Of a DNA stretch of 64,000 nt, positions 47,777-59,200 are shown piece after piece. The stretch lies in the NCBI GenBank assembly GCA_024362935.1, contig JANCRA010000006.1, forward strand, positions 32,729,924 through 32,793,923, read 5' to 3'. The position numbers and the translations under genes are program-made. Position 1 is the first letter of the stretch. Each line of letters begins with the position of its first letter. Below the pieces are notes generated by a model, which was not told the origin of the DNA, did no database searches, and worked only from the letters and a program-made list of their open reading frames with translations. This DNA is from Setophaga petechia (taxonomy: Eukaryota; Chordata; Aves; Passeriformes; Parulidae).

Positions 47777-48471
47777 TGTCTTGGTTTGGAAAGACAGGAG
47801 TCTGCTAAGGAAGGCAGGAGCCTCCCCTGAAATGGAGAATGTAAACCCTTCCCACCTCCCCGAATTGCTGTAAATTTTAAATTAAGGGGGTTCTCAGGCT
47901 TTTTCTGGCTCCCAAAAATATGGGAGCAGGAAAAAACAGTCCTTTAATAGGGAAGGAAAAAAATAAAAGGATAAAATCAACAATGCAGTACACTAGAACA
48001 ACACTGACAGAGTCAGAACCCAACCTGACACCCTGTGGGGTGTTGGTAGCAGTCCAATTGGAAATGTGGCTGCAGTCCTGGAGCGTCAGGTGTGGTTCTG
48101 TTGGAGCAAGGGGGTCGTGTAGAGAAGGATGTATTCCTCCTCTGAAGATCCAGTGGAAGAAGAGACAGCTGCTGTTCCTCCGGGGAAGCCAGTGGAGAAA
48201 GCCGTGCCGTGTTTCAAAATCCTCTGGATTCTATCTGGGTAGCAATGCTTGGCTCCTCCCTCTGGGCGGAGCATCTCACAATGGGATGTTACAGTTCTTA
48301 TCAGTCAGGCACTGACATTCAATAGTCTGTTATCAGCAGATGTCCCCTCCTGAGGGAGGTGTGAGTGTGGTCATTCAAAGAGAGAGATAAAGCAAACTGC
48401 CCACTTGACAAAAGATAATCTGCCATACAGATGGTAATTGAAAACATCTTGCATTGCAATCTTCAACAACA
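47777..48471 (-). mobile_element. 5' LTR of the second ERV
   Basis: Starts TGTCTTGGTTTGG and ends CTTCAACAACA on the plus strand, so on the minus strand it reads TGTTGTTGAAG ... CCAAGACA with TG...CA ends. The primer site directly inside confirms it as a 5' LTR. No matching 3' LTR was found to the left of the env remnant. Confidence 0.72.
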
Positions 48472-50481
48472 GTACAACTTACTTGAAAAGTTTTTTGACC
48501 AATCACACAAAGTAAAAGCATATTGACAGTAGCTCTATCCAACCACTGTAAGCACACGTACCTTTGGTTAAACACTGCTGGCTTATTTCAAATACAATAC
48601 CTGCTTGTAAGCCTTAAAACACAATGCACAGAGCTCCCTTATAAAGCTTAGAACTTCCTCATATCTTGCTAGATATACTCTTCTGTAGCTTAGGGAGTTA
48701 TTCTAGCCAAGTGTTAATACACAGACCATTTCTCTATTTGTCCTTACTTTTCTACTTCTTATATAACTTTTCTGCTGACAAATCTTATGGCTACTGCTTA
48801 GCTCTAATCACAGCAGATTAGTAGACGACCTGAGTCCCAAGTGCAAAAAAGCCTTCAAATGTCATGTATTATTCAAAGCATGAGATATTTCAAGTATGAA
48901 AATATATAATTAGCTGCTTCTCTAACAGAAAGAGTTTCCTATCTTATGAGCCAGAGATGACTTAAACAATTTAGAAGTGATTTAAAAACCCCTTGGGGTG
49001 ATTTCAACAGAACTCTCCACAGCTCTCCCACAGCTCTCTGAAATATAGAAATAGTATTTAATCTGTGCAGCCATTTGTAAAGAAGAAAATAATTTCTTGT
49101 GCCCAAGAAACAGAAATTCATTTGTTCATTATTCAGAAAAGTCATCCTAATTTTACAGAACAATGAAAGTAAAATCGGAACAATATGCTTCTATTTACAA
49201 TGGAATTTTTATAAATCCTTTCTCTGCTAAGTCTTATTTGATGGGATTTTTTAGCTCTTCTTCCACCTGTACTTTCAGAATGCAGTCTGCTCAGAATAGT
49301 TAGTGACTTTCTACTAAGCTGTGCAACCACAGAGCATTGACAACGGCCTTTGTGAAATCCAGTATGAAGTGACTTGTGAAAGTCAATTAGAATTCAGTAT
49401 TTGGTTAGAGATTCTTATGCACACAACATCTAGACACCTCGCCAGTCAGATTGTCTCAACACGGATGTGTGTAGATCTATTTTACCCGCAATTTCTTTCT
49501 TTACCTTATCACAGAATGAGATCCCTACAAACTCAGGGACAAATTAAACCCATTGCCCTTCAGCACTAGGGGTATTCAGCCCTCTGCTGTCATTTTGAGT
49601 AGCCTGCTGATATCCTGCGTGTAGATAATTGTATTCCAATGTGCCATAAACCCATTGCAAAAGTAGTGAAACCCATCTCAGTACTTGTTTCCCTTCTTCC
49701 TAAGGAATGAAAATTGAATCCTCCACCCCTCCTTGCAGTCCTTTGACATAGACTACAACTACTCCTTGTCACATCTTATGGGCACACTAGTGTGACACGG
49801 CTGGCACAGGTTCCAGCAGTGCAAACAGAAAGTGCATAGGGACTTTTGTTGTCTGCTAAGTAAATTACTGTGGCTGTCATGACGTAGATTACACACACAC
49901 ACCAAAAAAAAAAAAAAAAAGAAAAAAACAAACAAAACAAAAAACCAAAAAAAAGAAAACCAAGAAAAACCCCCAAAACAATCTAAGAAGAGATTCTAGA
50001 TTTCCATAGATCAGAAAAACAAGAAACCCTAACAAACAAATGTAAAAAAAGAAGATAAATTGAAACTTCTAGTTATCAAGAGATCAGGAAAATTTAAAAA
50101 GCAAACAACACAACAAATCAATCCAGGAACAGCTTTGCAGGATTCCTGCCTGAGAACCTGTGAGACTCTATGTTCTCAGGTTAGTCAAGACTTCTCTTAT
50201 TTTCTAGACTGCTCTGTGAGCCACTGCTGTGTTTCCCTATTCTCCACTTCTCTCTTCCCAGCGTTTCCCTGTAGTGTGGCAGAAGAAATTGCAGCATGCC
50301 TTGATGTCATCCCGCGTACTACTCAACTCTCTTTTGCTTCTCTGTTTTGGAAAGGGAAGCGCAGTGCTTCTCACCGCTGTGGCAAAGCCGAATCAGACGG
50401 AGAACCCTGAACGCACAGCTCATGTGAGGGCAGCCCGGGAGCCGCAGCCACAGGCTGGAGAAGCCCCCTGCCCCCCGTGCT
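48472..50481. other. AT-rich DNA with an A-rich simple repeat; no gene seen
   Basis: No exon or gene is supported. An A-rich, partly (CA)n tract lies at about 49893-49980. The sequence turns GC-rich near 50420, at the edge of the inverted duplication. Confidence 0.5.
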
Positions 50482-50655
50482 GGGGCTGGCAGCTGTGGCC
50501 CTGCCCGGCCCCGCAGCCGGGCCCGCCAGCCTGCGCCCCGCACGCCGCTCCCTGCCCCGGGCCGTGCGGGCCGGCTCGGCCGCTGCTGGGCGCAGGCAGC
50601 GCCCGGCCGAGGGGCAGAGCCCGCGCCGAGCCTTCCCTGCCGGCGCTCCCCGCAG

Positions 50656-51530
50656 CTGCTGCAGGACGAGAGCCGAGCGGCCGAGCACCTGCGCTGGGCC
50701 CTGCCGCACCTGCAGAGCCCACAGAGGCCCCTGCGACAGGCGGCCGTCAGGCTGATGGGTGAGCCCCGAGCCCGGCGCCCCTCCCTGCCCCCGGCCCGGC
50801 CGCTGCCCCGGCTTCAGCGGGAGCCGCGCCCGGGCCGCTGCAGCTCCGCCCGCCCTCGGCGCTGCCGCCGCCCTCCCGCAGCCGAGCCCTCGGGCGGCAG
50901 CGTGCGGCAGGGCCGGCAGGAGCCCTGCCCGGGCAGGAGGGCGTGCGGCCGCAGGGTGGCAGCGCCCGTGTCGGGCAGCTGTGCCGCCTGGCGCCGCCAC
51001 GGGCTCTGTGCTGCCAGGGCTGGCCGGAGCGCTCATGGTGGGGCAGAAGGAGGAGCTCCAGGTCCTCAGTCAGGGTGAGTGGGGGCAGCCGCGGGGGTGC
51101 CAGCGGGGGCCGCCGGGGGCAGCTGCAAATCCCGGCTCCGGAGCTACAATCCCTGCCCGGGCTGCCGAGGGCTCTGCTCCCTGTGCGGACGAGGGGCGGC
51201 GGGGACAGAGTCCGGAGCGCTTTCAGGGACACGAGGGGCAGCTGAGGCCAGCACCTTCCGGCCCAAGCCCGTGTCTCCGGCTCCCTTCTGGCCATAGCAG
51301 GAGCCGGCTGGGATTGCCTGGCAGGAGTATTTCCCTGGATTCCCGCAATCCGGCCTCTAACCGTGGCTCTGGGCTTCTTTTTTCCAGCCCTTCAAGCCCT
51401 GAAGGAGTACGAGTGCCCTTTCTTCATCAACCAATTTATCCTGCTGATGAAGTTTGAGGCAAGATCTGCCGAACTTCGTCTGCAGGATCAGAAGAACCCG
51501 TGTCCTTGGGCAACCCCCAGTTGCCAATGA
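50656..51530 (+). pseudogene. MROH-like 3' fragment in the inverted duplication
   Basis: Exons 50656-50758 (103 nt), 51018-51074 (57) and 51388-51530 (143, TGA) mirror the last three exons of gene 1, with the same sizes, phases and splice sites and no stop. Changes include SNQVIQ to INQFIL and the loss of VKK (now DQK) near the end. Upstream exons are cut off at the duplication edge and no promoter or start is seen, so it is a gene fragment unless joined to exons outside. Confidence 0.75.
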
Positions 51531-51731
51531 AGATGAGACCACCTGCAGAGCACAGGGGACCAGCTGGAACTCCAGGCACAGCTCTTGTTGGTCACAGCTG
51601 AGCCTGTGGGAAGCTCCAAGGGCTCCTGGCATCTCCCTCCTTGTTGGCAGCTCCCTCCCTCTCTCCAGCCCCCAGGCCCTGCCCAGCCCCTTTTTTGCCT
51701 CCCAGTTCACCCCTTTGCTTTGCCTTCCCTT

Positions 51732-51737
51732 AATAAA
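51732..51737 (+). terminator. Poly(A) signal of the MROH-like fragment
   Basis: AATAAA about 200 nt after the stop at 51530, within TTAATAAACAG. Confidence 0.55.
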
Positions 51738-53038
51738 CAGTTTTAGCTTTGTCACTTTACCCACGTGTCCATGGAGCTGAAGTGGCACAAACCCTGAGCC
51801 CCGGGACACGCAGGGCCCTGCTGCCGTTCTCTTCCATGCTGTGTTCTGTGCACGGGCAGAGAGGAACAAGGGCAGCTCAGGCTGCAAAGGTCCCTGTGCT
51901 GCTGCTCCAGTTGCACAGCACCATGGAGTTGAAGGTCGTGCTGAGCATGCTGAAGGGAACAAGGAGCCTGGGTTTTAGAAGAGCCAGCTTGAGGATGCTG
52001 TGAAGGCAGCTGTGAGGGATTCCACAGCATGCATCTATGGAGAGCAGAGGAGCTTGCAATGCTGGAAGTTTTTCACAGAGAGCTTCCTGAAAGCACAGCA
52101 ATGCTCCATCCCTACACAGGGACAGGAAGAGGGCAGAAGCAGAGACCGTCGTGACCTAACAGTGAGCTCTGGGTGTGCTCAAAAGCAGCAGCAGCAGCAG
52201 GGAGTGGCTGAGCCTCAGAGGCAGGACAGTCCCAGTGGCTGCAGCATTGTAGGGCAGTGCCTGCAGGCTCGGTGTGGTTCTGGCAGCTGTGGTCTCCCCA
52301 CAAGGGAGGAATGGCAGCCCTTGCCTCAGGCCCAGTCAGAAACCCAACCAAGTGAGGCCAGAGGGAGGAGACCCTTCGCACCTCTCTTGGGCAGGGCTGC
52401 AAAACAGCCGCTGCATCTTCCTGCCCCTCTGTTTGGGGTGTGCTGAGCCCAGAGCCGGCCAGCTTGTGTCCTGCTGTGCCAGGAGCGTTCTGGGCGGGCA
52501 GGAGAAGGGCTGCGTGCACGGCGGAGCGTCCTGCAAGGGGCTCACCAGAGCCTCCTGCGGGAACAGGCTGCGGGGCACGGAGGGTCTGGGACATCGCACC
52601 ATCACCAATATGATCTAGTGAAGCCAAATTTATTATCCTTTAAAAGACTATATTTAAAATAAATCTCTACTGTCCACGTCTCTCTAGCTAATACATGATT
52701 GCTTAATCCTAGCTGTTCACTCATCTAAAATAGAATGCTGATTGGATCATCTAATTTTTGACACATCTTGCTGTGGTTGTCTGGCCTACCCATGGCTCAC
52801 TTTCCCAAGCTTTCTGACAAACTTGCTGAGTCCTGATGACTCTTCTTCTTGTATCTTTTTTGAGGATTTACCGACCCCAATTCTGAGTATGTCCATAATT
52901 CATTCTTTGTGAACGTGTTCACTGTCCATTATTACAAGCATGCTGGATTGTGCATCGGCTGAATATGGCCCTTGTCTTGCAAAAACTCCTCCATTCTTTC
53001 TCTGAGCCAGCATTCGAGCCAGTTAAACAAAACCCTCC

Positions 53039-53935
53039 CTCTCACGCTGTAAAGAACGTGGAATTGGAGTTGGAATGTGACCCTGAAATTGAAGCAGCTC
53101 CGAAACTAAAGTAGAAAAAAGTTATTCCAGAAGCTATTGTAGAAGGGACCTTTCTCTCCAATGATGTAGAAGCTTTTCCTGTAGTAACTAATGCTGCAAG
53201 TAGAGTTTGAGAACCTTTCAATTGGAAGATTTTAGAAAAATTGAGAGCTGCAATTTCATAATTTGGTTGAAAATCCCAACTTGCACAGTCACTTTTGCAG
53301 TGTATTTTTCCATCTAACACATTAATTCCAGCTGATGTGCATACCCTAATAAGACTTATAATGCCACCCCATCAGCAGGAGATGTTTCATAAAAGCTGGG
53401 AGGAAAAGTGTGCTCAAGAAGCAGCAAGACCTAGAGTGCAGGTGATCCTCTATATAGTTTAACAGCACAACAGTTACTTGGCAAGGGGCCCTGGGCTACT
53501 GCCACTGGCCAGGCTAAGAGCACTGATCAAGTCTTACAGATGAGGCAACAACTAGCATATAATGCTATCCTTGCACTTCCAGGTAAGTTTCACACCATGT
53601 CTTTTACACAAAGTCACCAAAGAAGAATGAAGACTTTGATAGATTTGTAGAGAAATTGCATAGAGCTATCTATAAAAATTCTGATTTAAATTCAGACACA
53701 AAGATACAATGGTATGGATTTTGGGATCATTACTCCATTCCAAATGGAGTAATTTGGAGACTTTCCCTTCAGTCACAAGAGCCTTCCATCTCTTCCAAAA
53801 ATTGCCTGCTGAAACTCTTCTGCTGCCTTCCAAATCAGTTCACTACTCCAGCATAACCCTTGAAGCATGGGCAGCTGACTCTTCAACTAATATAGTAGAA
53901 AAGAAGCATCTTTATTGCAGCACTGGACACATGTG
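53039..53935 (+). mobile_element. Degenerate retroviral gag remnant (right-arm copy)
   Basis: Broken reading frames on the plus strand give capsid-like pieces: EIEAAPKL, PPHQQEMFHKSW, then QQLLGKGPWATATG-like and QMRQQLAYNAIL-like parts in neighbouring frames, and NEDFDRFVEKLHRAIYK. Several stops and frame changes interrupt it. The pieces follow the order of a retroviral capsid, but the element is far more decayed than the ERV at 39-45 kb and has no visible pol. Confidence 0.5.
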
Positions 53936-54540
53936 AACTAGTTTCCAAAGACACGTGCAAGGAGTTGCAGACTCCTGCTCTCTATTTCTACAGAAAGGTT
54001 TTACATTAGGTTCCTAAGGACCCATAATACATAATTATTACCTGCCTGCTTTGTATTTTTATCAGCTGAATATCTATATACAGCTGCGCAATTGTACTGC
54101 CTTAAGTGGGTGGGTGGGATTTTGAAATGAGGGAGTGGTTGTATGGGAGGAGGAAAACTGTTTTCCTCATGGTGAACTCTTCTGCCATGGCCAGTTGGCA
54201 AGACCTTTTCACCTGCTGGTCATGGTCCAAGCCTCTCCTAACTGTTCAATTATTCTTAAGGCAAGGTATTTCTATGGTCTCTGCTCCTTCACAATTGCTT
54301 CTTCTATCCCTGTCACTCCTAGCTTTATGTTCCTAATATATTTGCTACTCTTTAACTAAGGTCGGTGATTTCTGCTAGCTGTATTACTAACTTAGCTTCT
54401 TACCTAATTTTAAAATCTTACCTAAAATATGCAATCTTCTACTTTTCCAATTCTATTCCCAGCTGGCCCCTCAACTCATCTGCACTTTTCAATTATCCTA
54501 ATTACATTTTCAGCCAACCCCTTGACTCACCTCAGGCGCA

Positions 54541-55760
54541 AGCCTGACTGCCTCTCTCCCAGCAGCTCAGAGCTGCATTGCACAGCGCTTGCTGTGCGCC
54601 AGAGAGCACAAAGCAGGCTGGCCTGGTGGGCCTGAATATTTCTCCCAAACACTCTGCACCTCACACCTTTGCTCTGGCTCAGAGCAGAAGTGCAGGATTG
54701 CAGGCGCTTCCTCCCAGAGCTGCGTGAGGCGCTGGCTCCTGCAGATGTGCCCTGCCGAGCTGTCCCTGCCTCACGCTGGCCTCGCTTCCCCTGGCACAAG
54801 TGCCGGACTGGAGGAGGCTGCCCTGTGCTCCAGCCTGCCCAGCAGCCCAGCTCCCTGCCCCGGTGCCCAGGGTGCTGCACACACTGCTGGCCTTTGCCAG
54901 GAGTTCCAGGGCAGCGGCAGAAGAGGAGGAATCCTCAGCCAGCCCAGCGGCCCTCGGCTGCCCTTGGCCTTTCTCTGCTCCTGGGCGCACTCCAGACGGC
55001 CAATGCCTCCAGGCTGTGCTGTGCCCAGCATGGCTGCGCTTCCCCTCGGGAGCAGCCAGCTGCCACCTGGGCTCTGAGAGCGGAGGATTCGCCCGCTGCT
55101 AGGAACAGGCACCCAGGGCCCGGCTGCTGCCTCTTGCAGCTGCAAGGGCCTCCTCCCAGCCTGCCTCTGCCGGGGCTCAGCCTGCTGCGGCCTCTGCCGG
55201 GGCTCTGCTGGGGCTCCAGCCCGGCCTAGGCCGGGCCCGCTCTCACCTCACAGGCGCTGACAGCTCTGCACCACAGGACACCTTCCCCAGCACCCTCTCC
55301 GATCTTTCTGCTTGCTTACTTGAGCAAGGCTCTCCTCCAGCCAAAGACATTGCACCTAGGGATACAAATCCAAGTGGCAGGAACCCCAATGCTCTCCAGT
55401 CACAGCTGAAGGCCTGCATCTGCACAGGATGTTTGGGCTGCCTCATTCTTCCTTTGCTTTTGCCTTCAAATGTCATTGCCCTTTCTGCCTCAAATAGAAG
55501 TACCAGAGTGGCCAAAAACAGACCAGTTGGCCATATTCCAAAGGCAGTGTGGTCTGGAGAGAAGGAATGAAGAAGATCCTTCCCCACTTTCACACCATGC
55601 CAAAGACACCGTGTCACTTTCCACCGTTAAGAAACAACAGACAATTCAGAAGGAATTCTCGAGCTTATTTGCAGAGTGAGAAGGAAGGGAATCTTCAAGG
55701 TGAGTTGTGGTTTCAGAAACTTTATTCATTTCCAGTCCTACTCTGCAGTCCTATTAGACA
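54541..55760. other. GC-rich sequence; no gene recognised
   Basis: 54.6-55.25 kb is GC-rich with long open frames on both strands (up to 186 codons) and no clear splice sites. At about 55481-55640 lies a diverged relative of the 0.41-kb inverted-repeat arms (shared CTTTCTGCCTC, CCAAAGGCA and GATCCTTCCCCA-type blocks). Confidence 0.4.
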
Positions 55761-55818
55761 ATCCTACTCTAACCCTAACCCTAATCTTAACCCTAATCCT
55801 AATCTTAATCCTTATCTG
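55761..55818. repeat. Degenerate telomere-like repeat block 1
   Basis: Contains CTAACCCTAACCCTAATC and further CCCTAA, CCTAAT and TTAATC variants. The vertebrate telomere unit is CCCTAA (TTAGGG), so this is an interstitial telomere-like tract with drift. Confidence 0.8.
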
Positions 55819-56148
55819 TAGACAGTTTTTTACTGAGACATAGTCGATGGGAAAAAACTAACGTGAGCAAGTACATCTGAGAAAGCAACAGCTGCCTAAT
55901 TCAAGGACATGGTTTCTTTGAGCAAGAGGTTGTTTAATAAATTATGTGATAACAGGAGGTAAAAAAGAAGCCACAAACATCTTGAGAAAGGTGTAACTAA
56001 CTTTTATAGCTGACCAATAGTGAGCTTTAGTTTTGCAATATGTATGAGCCTTATTACTGTCATTATAAAAGTGTTTCTGTTAATCAACAAATCTGAGATT
56101 TTGTCGATCATCATCGGATGAGCAAGTCTCCCATCTACCTTGTCACTT

Positions 56149-56240
56149 ATCCTAATCCTAATCCTTATCCTAATCCTTATCCTTATCATAATCCTAATCC
56201 TTATCCTAATCCTAGTCCTAGTTAACAATCCTACTCTAAA
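56149..56240. repeat. Degenerate telomere-like repeat block 2
   Basis: About fifteen hexamers of the CCTAAT/CCTTAT type in a row, ending CCTAGTCCTAGTTAAC. It is more drifted than block 1. The stop codon of the PAK-like kinase (56236-56238) lies at its right edge, so in the transcript the block would form the start of the 3' UTR. Confidence 0.75.
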
Positions 56241-59200
56241 CTGGTGGAGGAATAAATGGTCCTGATGTTCTTGCCTCGTTCCTCTTCTTCAGTAAAACAA
56301 TCAGTGGCACCAGGCTGGACGCAGGCTCAGCAGATGTTACAAATGGATGCTGCCCAAAGGGAAAAAAATCAACAAAAAACAATGAACCATGACTTTCCAA
56401 GCTCAGTGCTTCACAGAATTCCTCTGGCTCCTAGAAGGATGCAGGAAGAGGACCAATGGGACCATCTACACCTCCATCTTTTTGTGCAGGACTTTGGCAT
56501 CACAGGCAAACCTGGCCCAGAATCCCACTCATCCATTTATCCAGGTATCTTCATCTTGCTGAGATTTTTGCCCTGCCAGTGCTCTAGAAATGGTGCTTTC
56601 TCTCCCTGGGGTTTCTTCCTTTCAGGAAACTCCAAAGCCTCACATAGGTCCCTGTCTTTGGAAGACAGGCACTGTGCCGATTCCCACAGGGAGACAGAGC
56701 AGTGTCTACTTTTCCGTGCCCTGCCCCTTGCGTGCTGGATGGCACCTTCCTTCCCAGCAGGGCCGGCCCTGTGGCACTGGGCCCTGCAGTTCCCTCTCTG
56801 CCACACAACCTGGCAGTAACCCTGGCACAGTTCCCGGCTGCTTGGGCGTGCCAGGCAGCAGATGGGGCTGGGACAGGTCCCTCCCAGCTGTCCCTGTTTG
56901 CGTGGCAGAAACCTCTAAGGGTGGGCTGGGGGGCACAAACCAGGGCCCCTCCGAGGCTCACAGTGAGCCCCCCACAGCCCCTCGTGCCCACAGCCAAATC
57001 TCTGACTGCTCAGCTGGGACTGGCTTCCTTGGCTTCCTGCACCACCATTTCATGGCTCTACCACCATTTCATGTACCCTGCATTGCTCGACTTCAATTCT
57101 TTTGCCATTAGATCAAACTGAACACTCCACCAAAGTACAAAAGAGGGCAACAGAAACAGTCAGAGGACAGAGCACCTCTCCTCTCAGGAAATGCGGAGAG
57201 CTGGAGTTATTCAGTTTTGTGAAGAACAGGCCCCAGGGAGACTTTATTGCCACTTTGCAAGACTTCAGAGTGGCTTTGAAGAAAGTGGGGGCCATCTTTT
57301 TTAACAGGGCCAGTTACAATAGGATATGGACAAATATTTTTAAACACAAAGGGGATCAAGTCAGAGTAGGTCTAAGGAAGAACTTGTTTACTCGGAGCAT
57401 GGTGCAGCCCTGGCACAGCTTGCCCCAAGAGCTTGTAGGTGCCCCCTCCCTGCAACCATTCTGGCTCTGGTGGCAAAGGGCTCTGAGCAACCTGATCTCT
57501 GTAAAGATGTCCTTGCTTATGGCAGGACACTTGCACCACAGGACCTTTACAGGGCCCTGCCAGCCCAGCCCAGTCTAGGATTCCTCACCGCTTTCATTTG
57601 AAGAGCAGCAAGAGTGGAGGTGAGGAGGAAGGGGGCTGATCTGATGCCTTGGACTTGAGTGGAGGAGGAGCCCATCCCTCAGAGCCTGTTTCACCTGCAG
57701 CCCCTTCACATTTTACCTGCAGGAGCTCCTTGGCAGACCAGCGCTGCTCCTCGTCTCTCTGCAGGCAGCAGCTCAGGAAGTCACGCAGCAAAGCCGAGAG
57801 GAGCTTGGGCTGCCGCAGCTTTGGGGTCCCTACTGTGGCTATCAGGTGCCGAGCCTGGAGAAGAAAAAACCACGAGGCTTCACCCGCTGCTTTCACATCT
57901 CTAAGTGCTCTCCCAGATCCCTTTGTTTAACCTGTGTTCTGCAGTGGCAGTTTCTGCCCTGGCAGAGACCCAGAGATGACTTTACCAACAAAAAACCCAA
58001 ACCCCAATGCAGCCACAGCTTTTGCACCATCCCACAGATCTTGCCTTGGCAGCTGATTGCATTGACTGACCTAGTTAGTGGGAACTGCATCAGCACAAGC
58101 ACAATTCCTTCCCTGAGGATTCACACCAGCTTGAGAGGCTTTTTGGAAGAGGGACTTTGCTATATGAACTAATTTCAAGGATTACTACATGAAAGGCATC
58201 TCTGCAGTGCTTGTTGGTCCTTTAAGCACAGCTGCCATAGAACAAAGCTCATCAAGCTTTTTGTGCTCTTCTTGAAAACAATGGGAATTGGAAGGAAAGA
58301 AAGGAAATGCATCAGTTAATGCCCAGGGAAGGAAATAAAGATTTACAATCTCATCTTCAACACAGACACATTAAGATGCCTACACAAATGTATTGGGATG
58401 AAAATGGCTGCTTGGGCACACAGGAACCACCTGCAGCTCTGTCTCTCAGCAGTCTGAAAATTTCAGCTTTCCATTTTTCGGCAAAAGAGAAATTTTCATG
58501 GTCAGAAGAAAGAGAGGTGCCATCCCTATGGTCACCCTCTGCTCATTTGGCTACTCAAGTCAATGCTTTAGTGATAGGCCCATCCCAGAAAGTGCCAGGA
58601 AGCAAACAGGAGGTTTTGGCAGGCTCTCCACATCACCAGGCTTCAGCTTGGTGACATAGAGAACGTGCCTTGGGCTAGGAGAGAAACACGGTCACTAAAT
58701 GCAGTGCAGCAGCACTGCACAAGAAGCAGAAGAGACTCTGTGGCCTTTACACCCTCATGCCCAGGTTTCAGGCATGTTTCCCAGTGAGAAGAAACTGCAC
58801 AGTGGCTTAGGTTCCTCTCTAAAGACCACAGTTTTAGAAACTTTGTTGGCTTTGGGTTTCCTTCCTTCATTTATGGAAAGATAACTGAAGTTCTGCGATG
58901 CTTCTTTCCTGTTACTGGGGCCATCTCCACAGACAAAAGAACTGGAACCACTTATAACCCAAAGGAAAGTGTTGCCTGAGAATGGAGTTTGTTTGCATGT
59001 GGTAAGGCTTGAGTTCCCCACCGAGGCAACCAAAACTAGAGCAGATGCTGATGTGTTGCAGGACATTTGTAGGAGGGGCCTTGGTGGAAGTAGTTCCAGC
59101 AGATGGCAATGGGATTTTGTCCAATGGCAGGACAGGGGGCAGGTGAGAAAGACAGTGGGATCAGTGAGTATTTGCTCCTTACCGTGCCAGAACTCTCGCT

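Larger units (their letters stand above)
50482..54540 (-). repeat. Large inverted duplication, right arm (4.06 kb)
   Basis: Reverse complement of 26235-30278. The left edge (50482) falls inside the MROH intron between the exons matching 30327 and 30104, so only the last three exons were carried over. The right edge (54540) ends at CTCAGGCGCA. Confidence 0.92.

Noticed and set aside
56004..56228. 74-codon frame of alternating Arg-Ile on the minus strand
   Set aside because: It is a translation of the telomere-like hexamers, not a gene.
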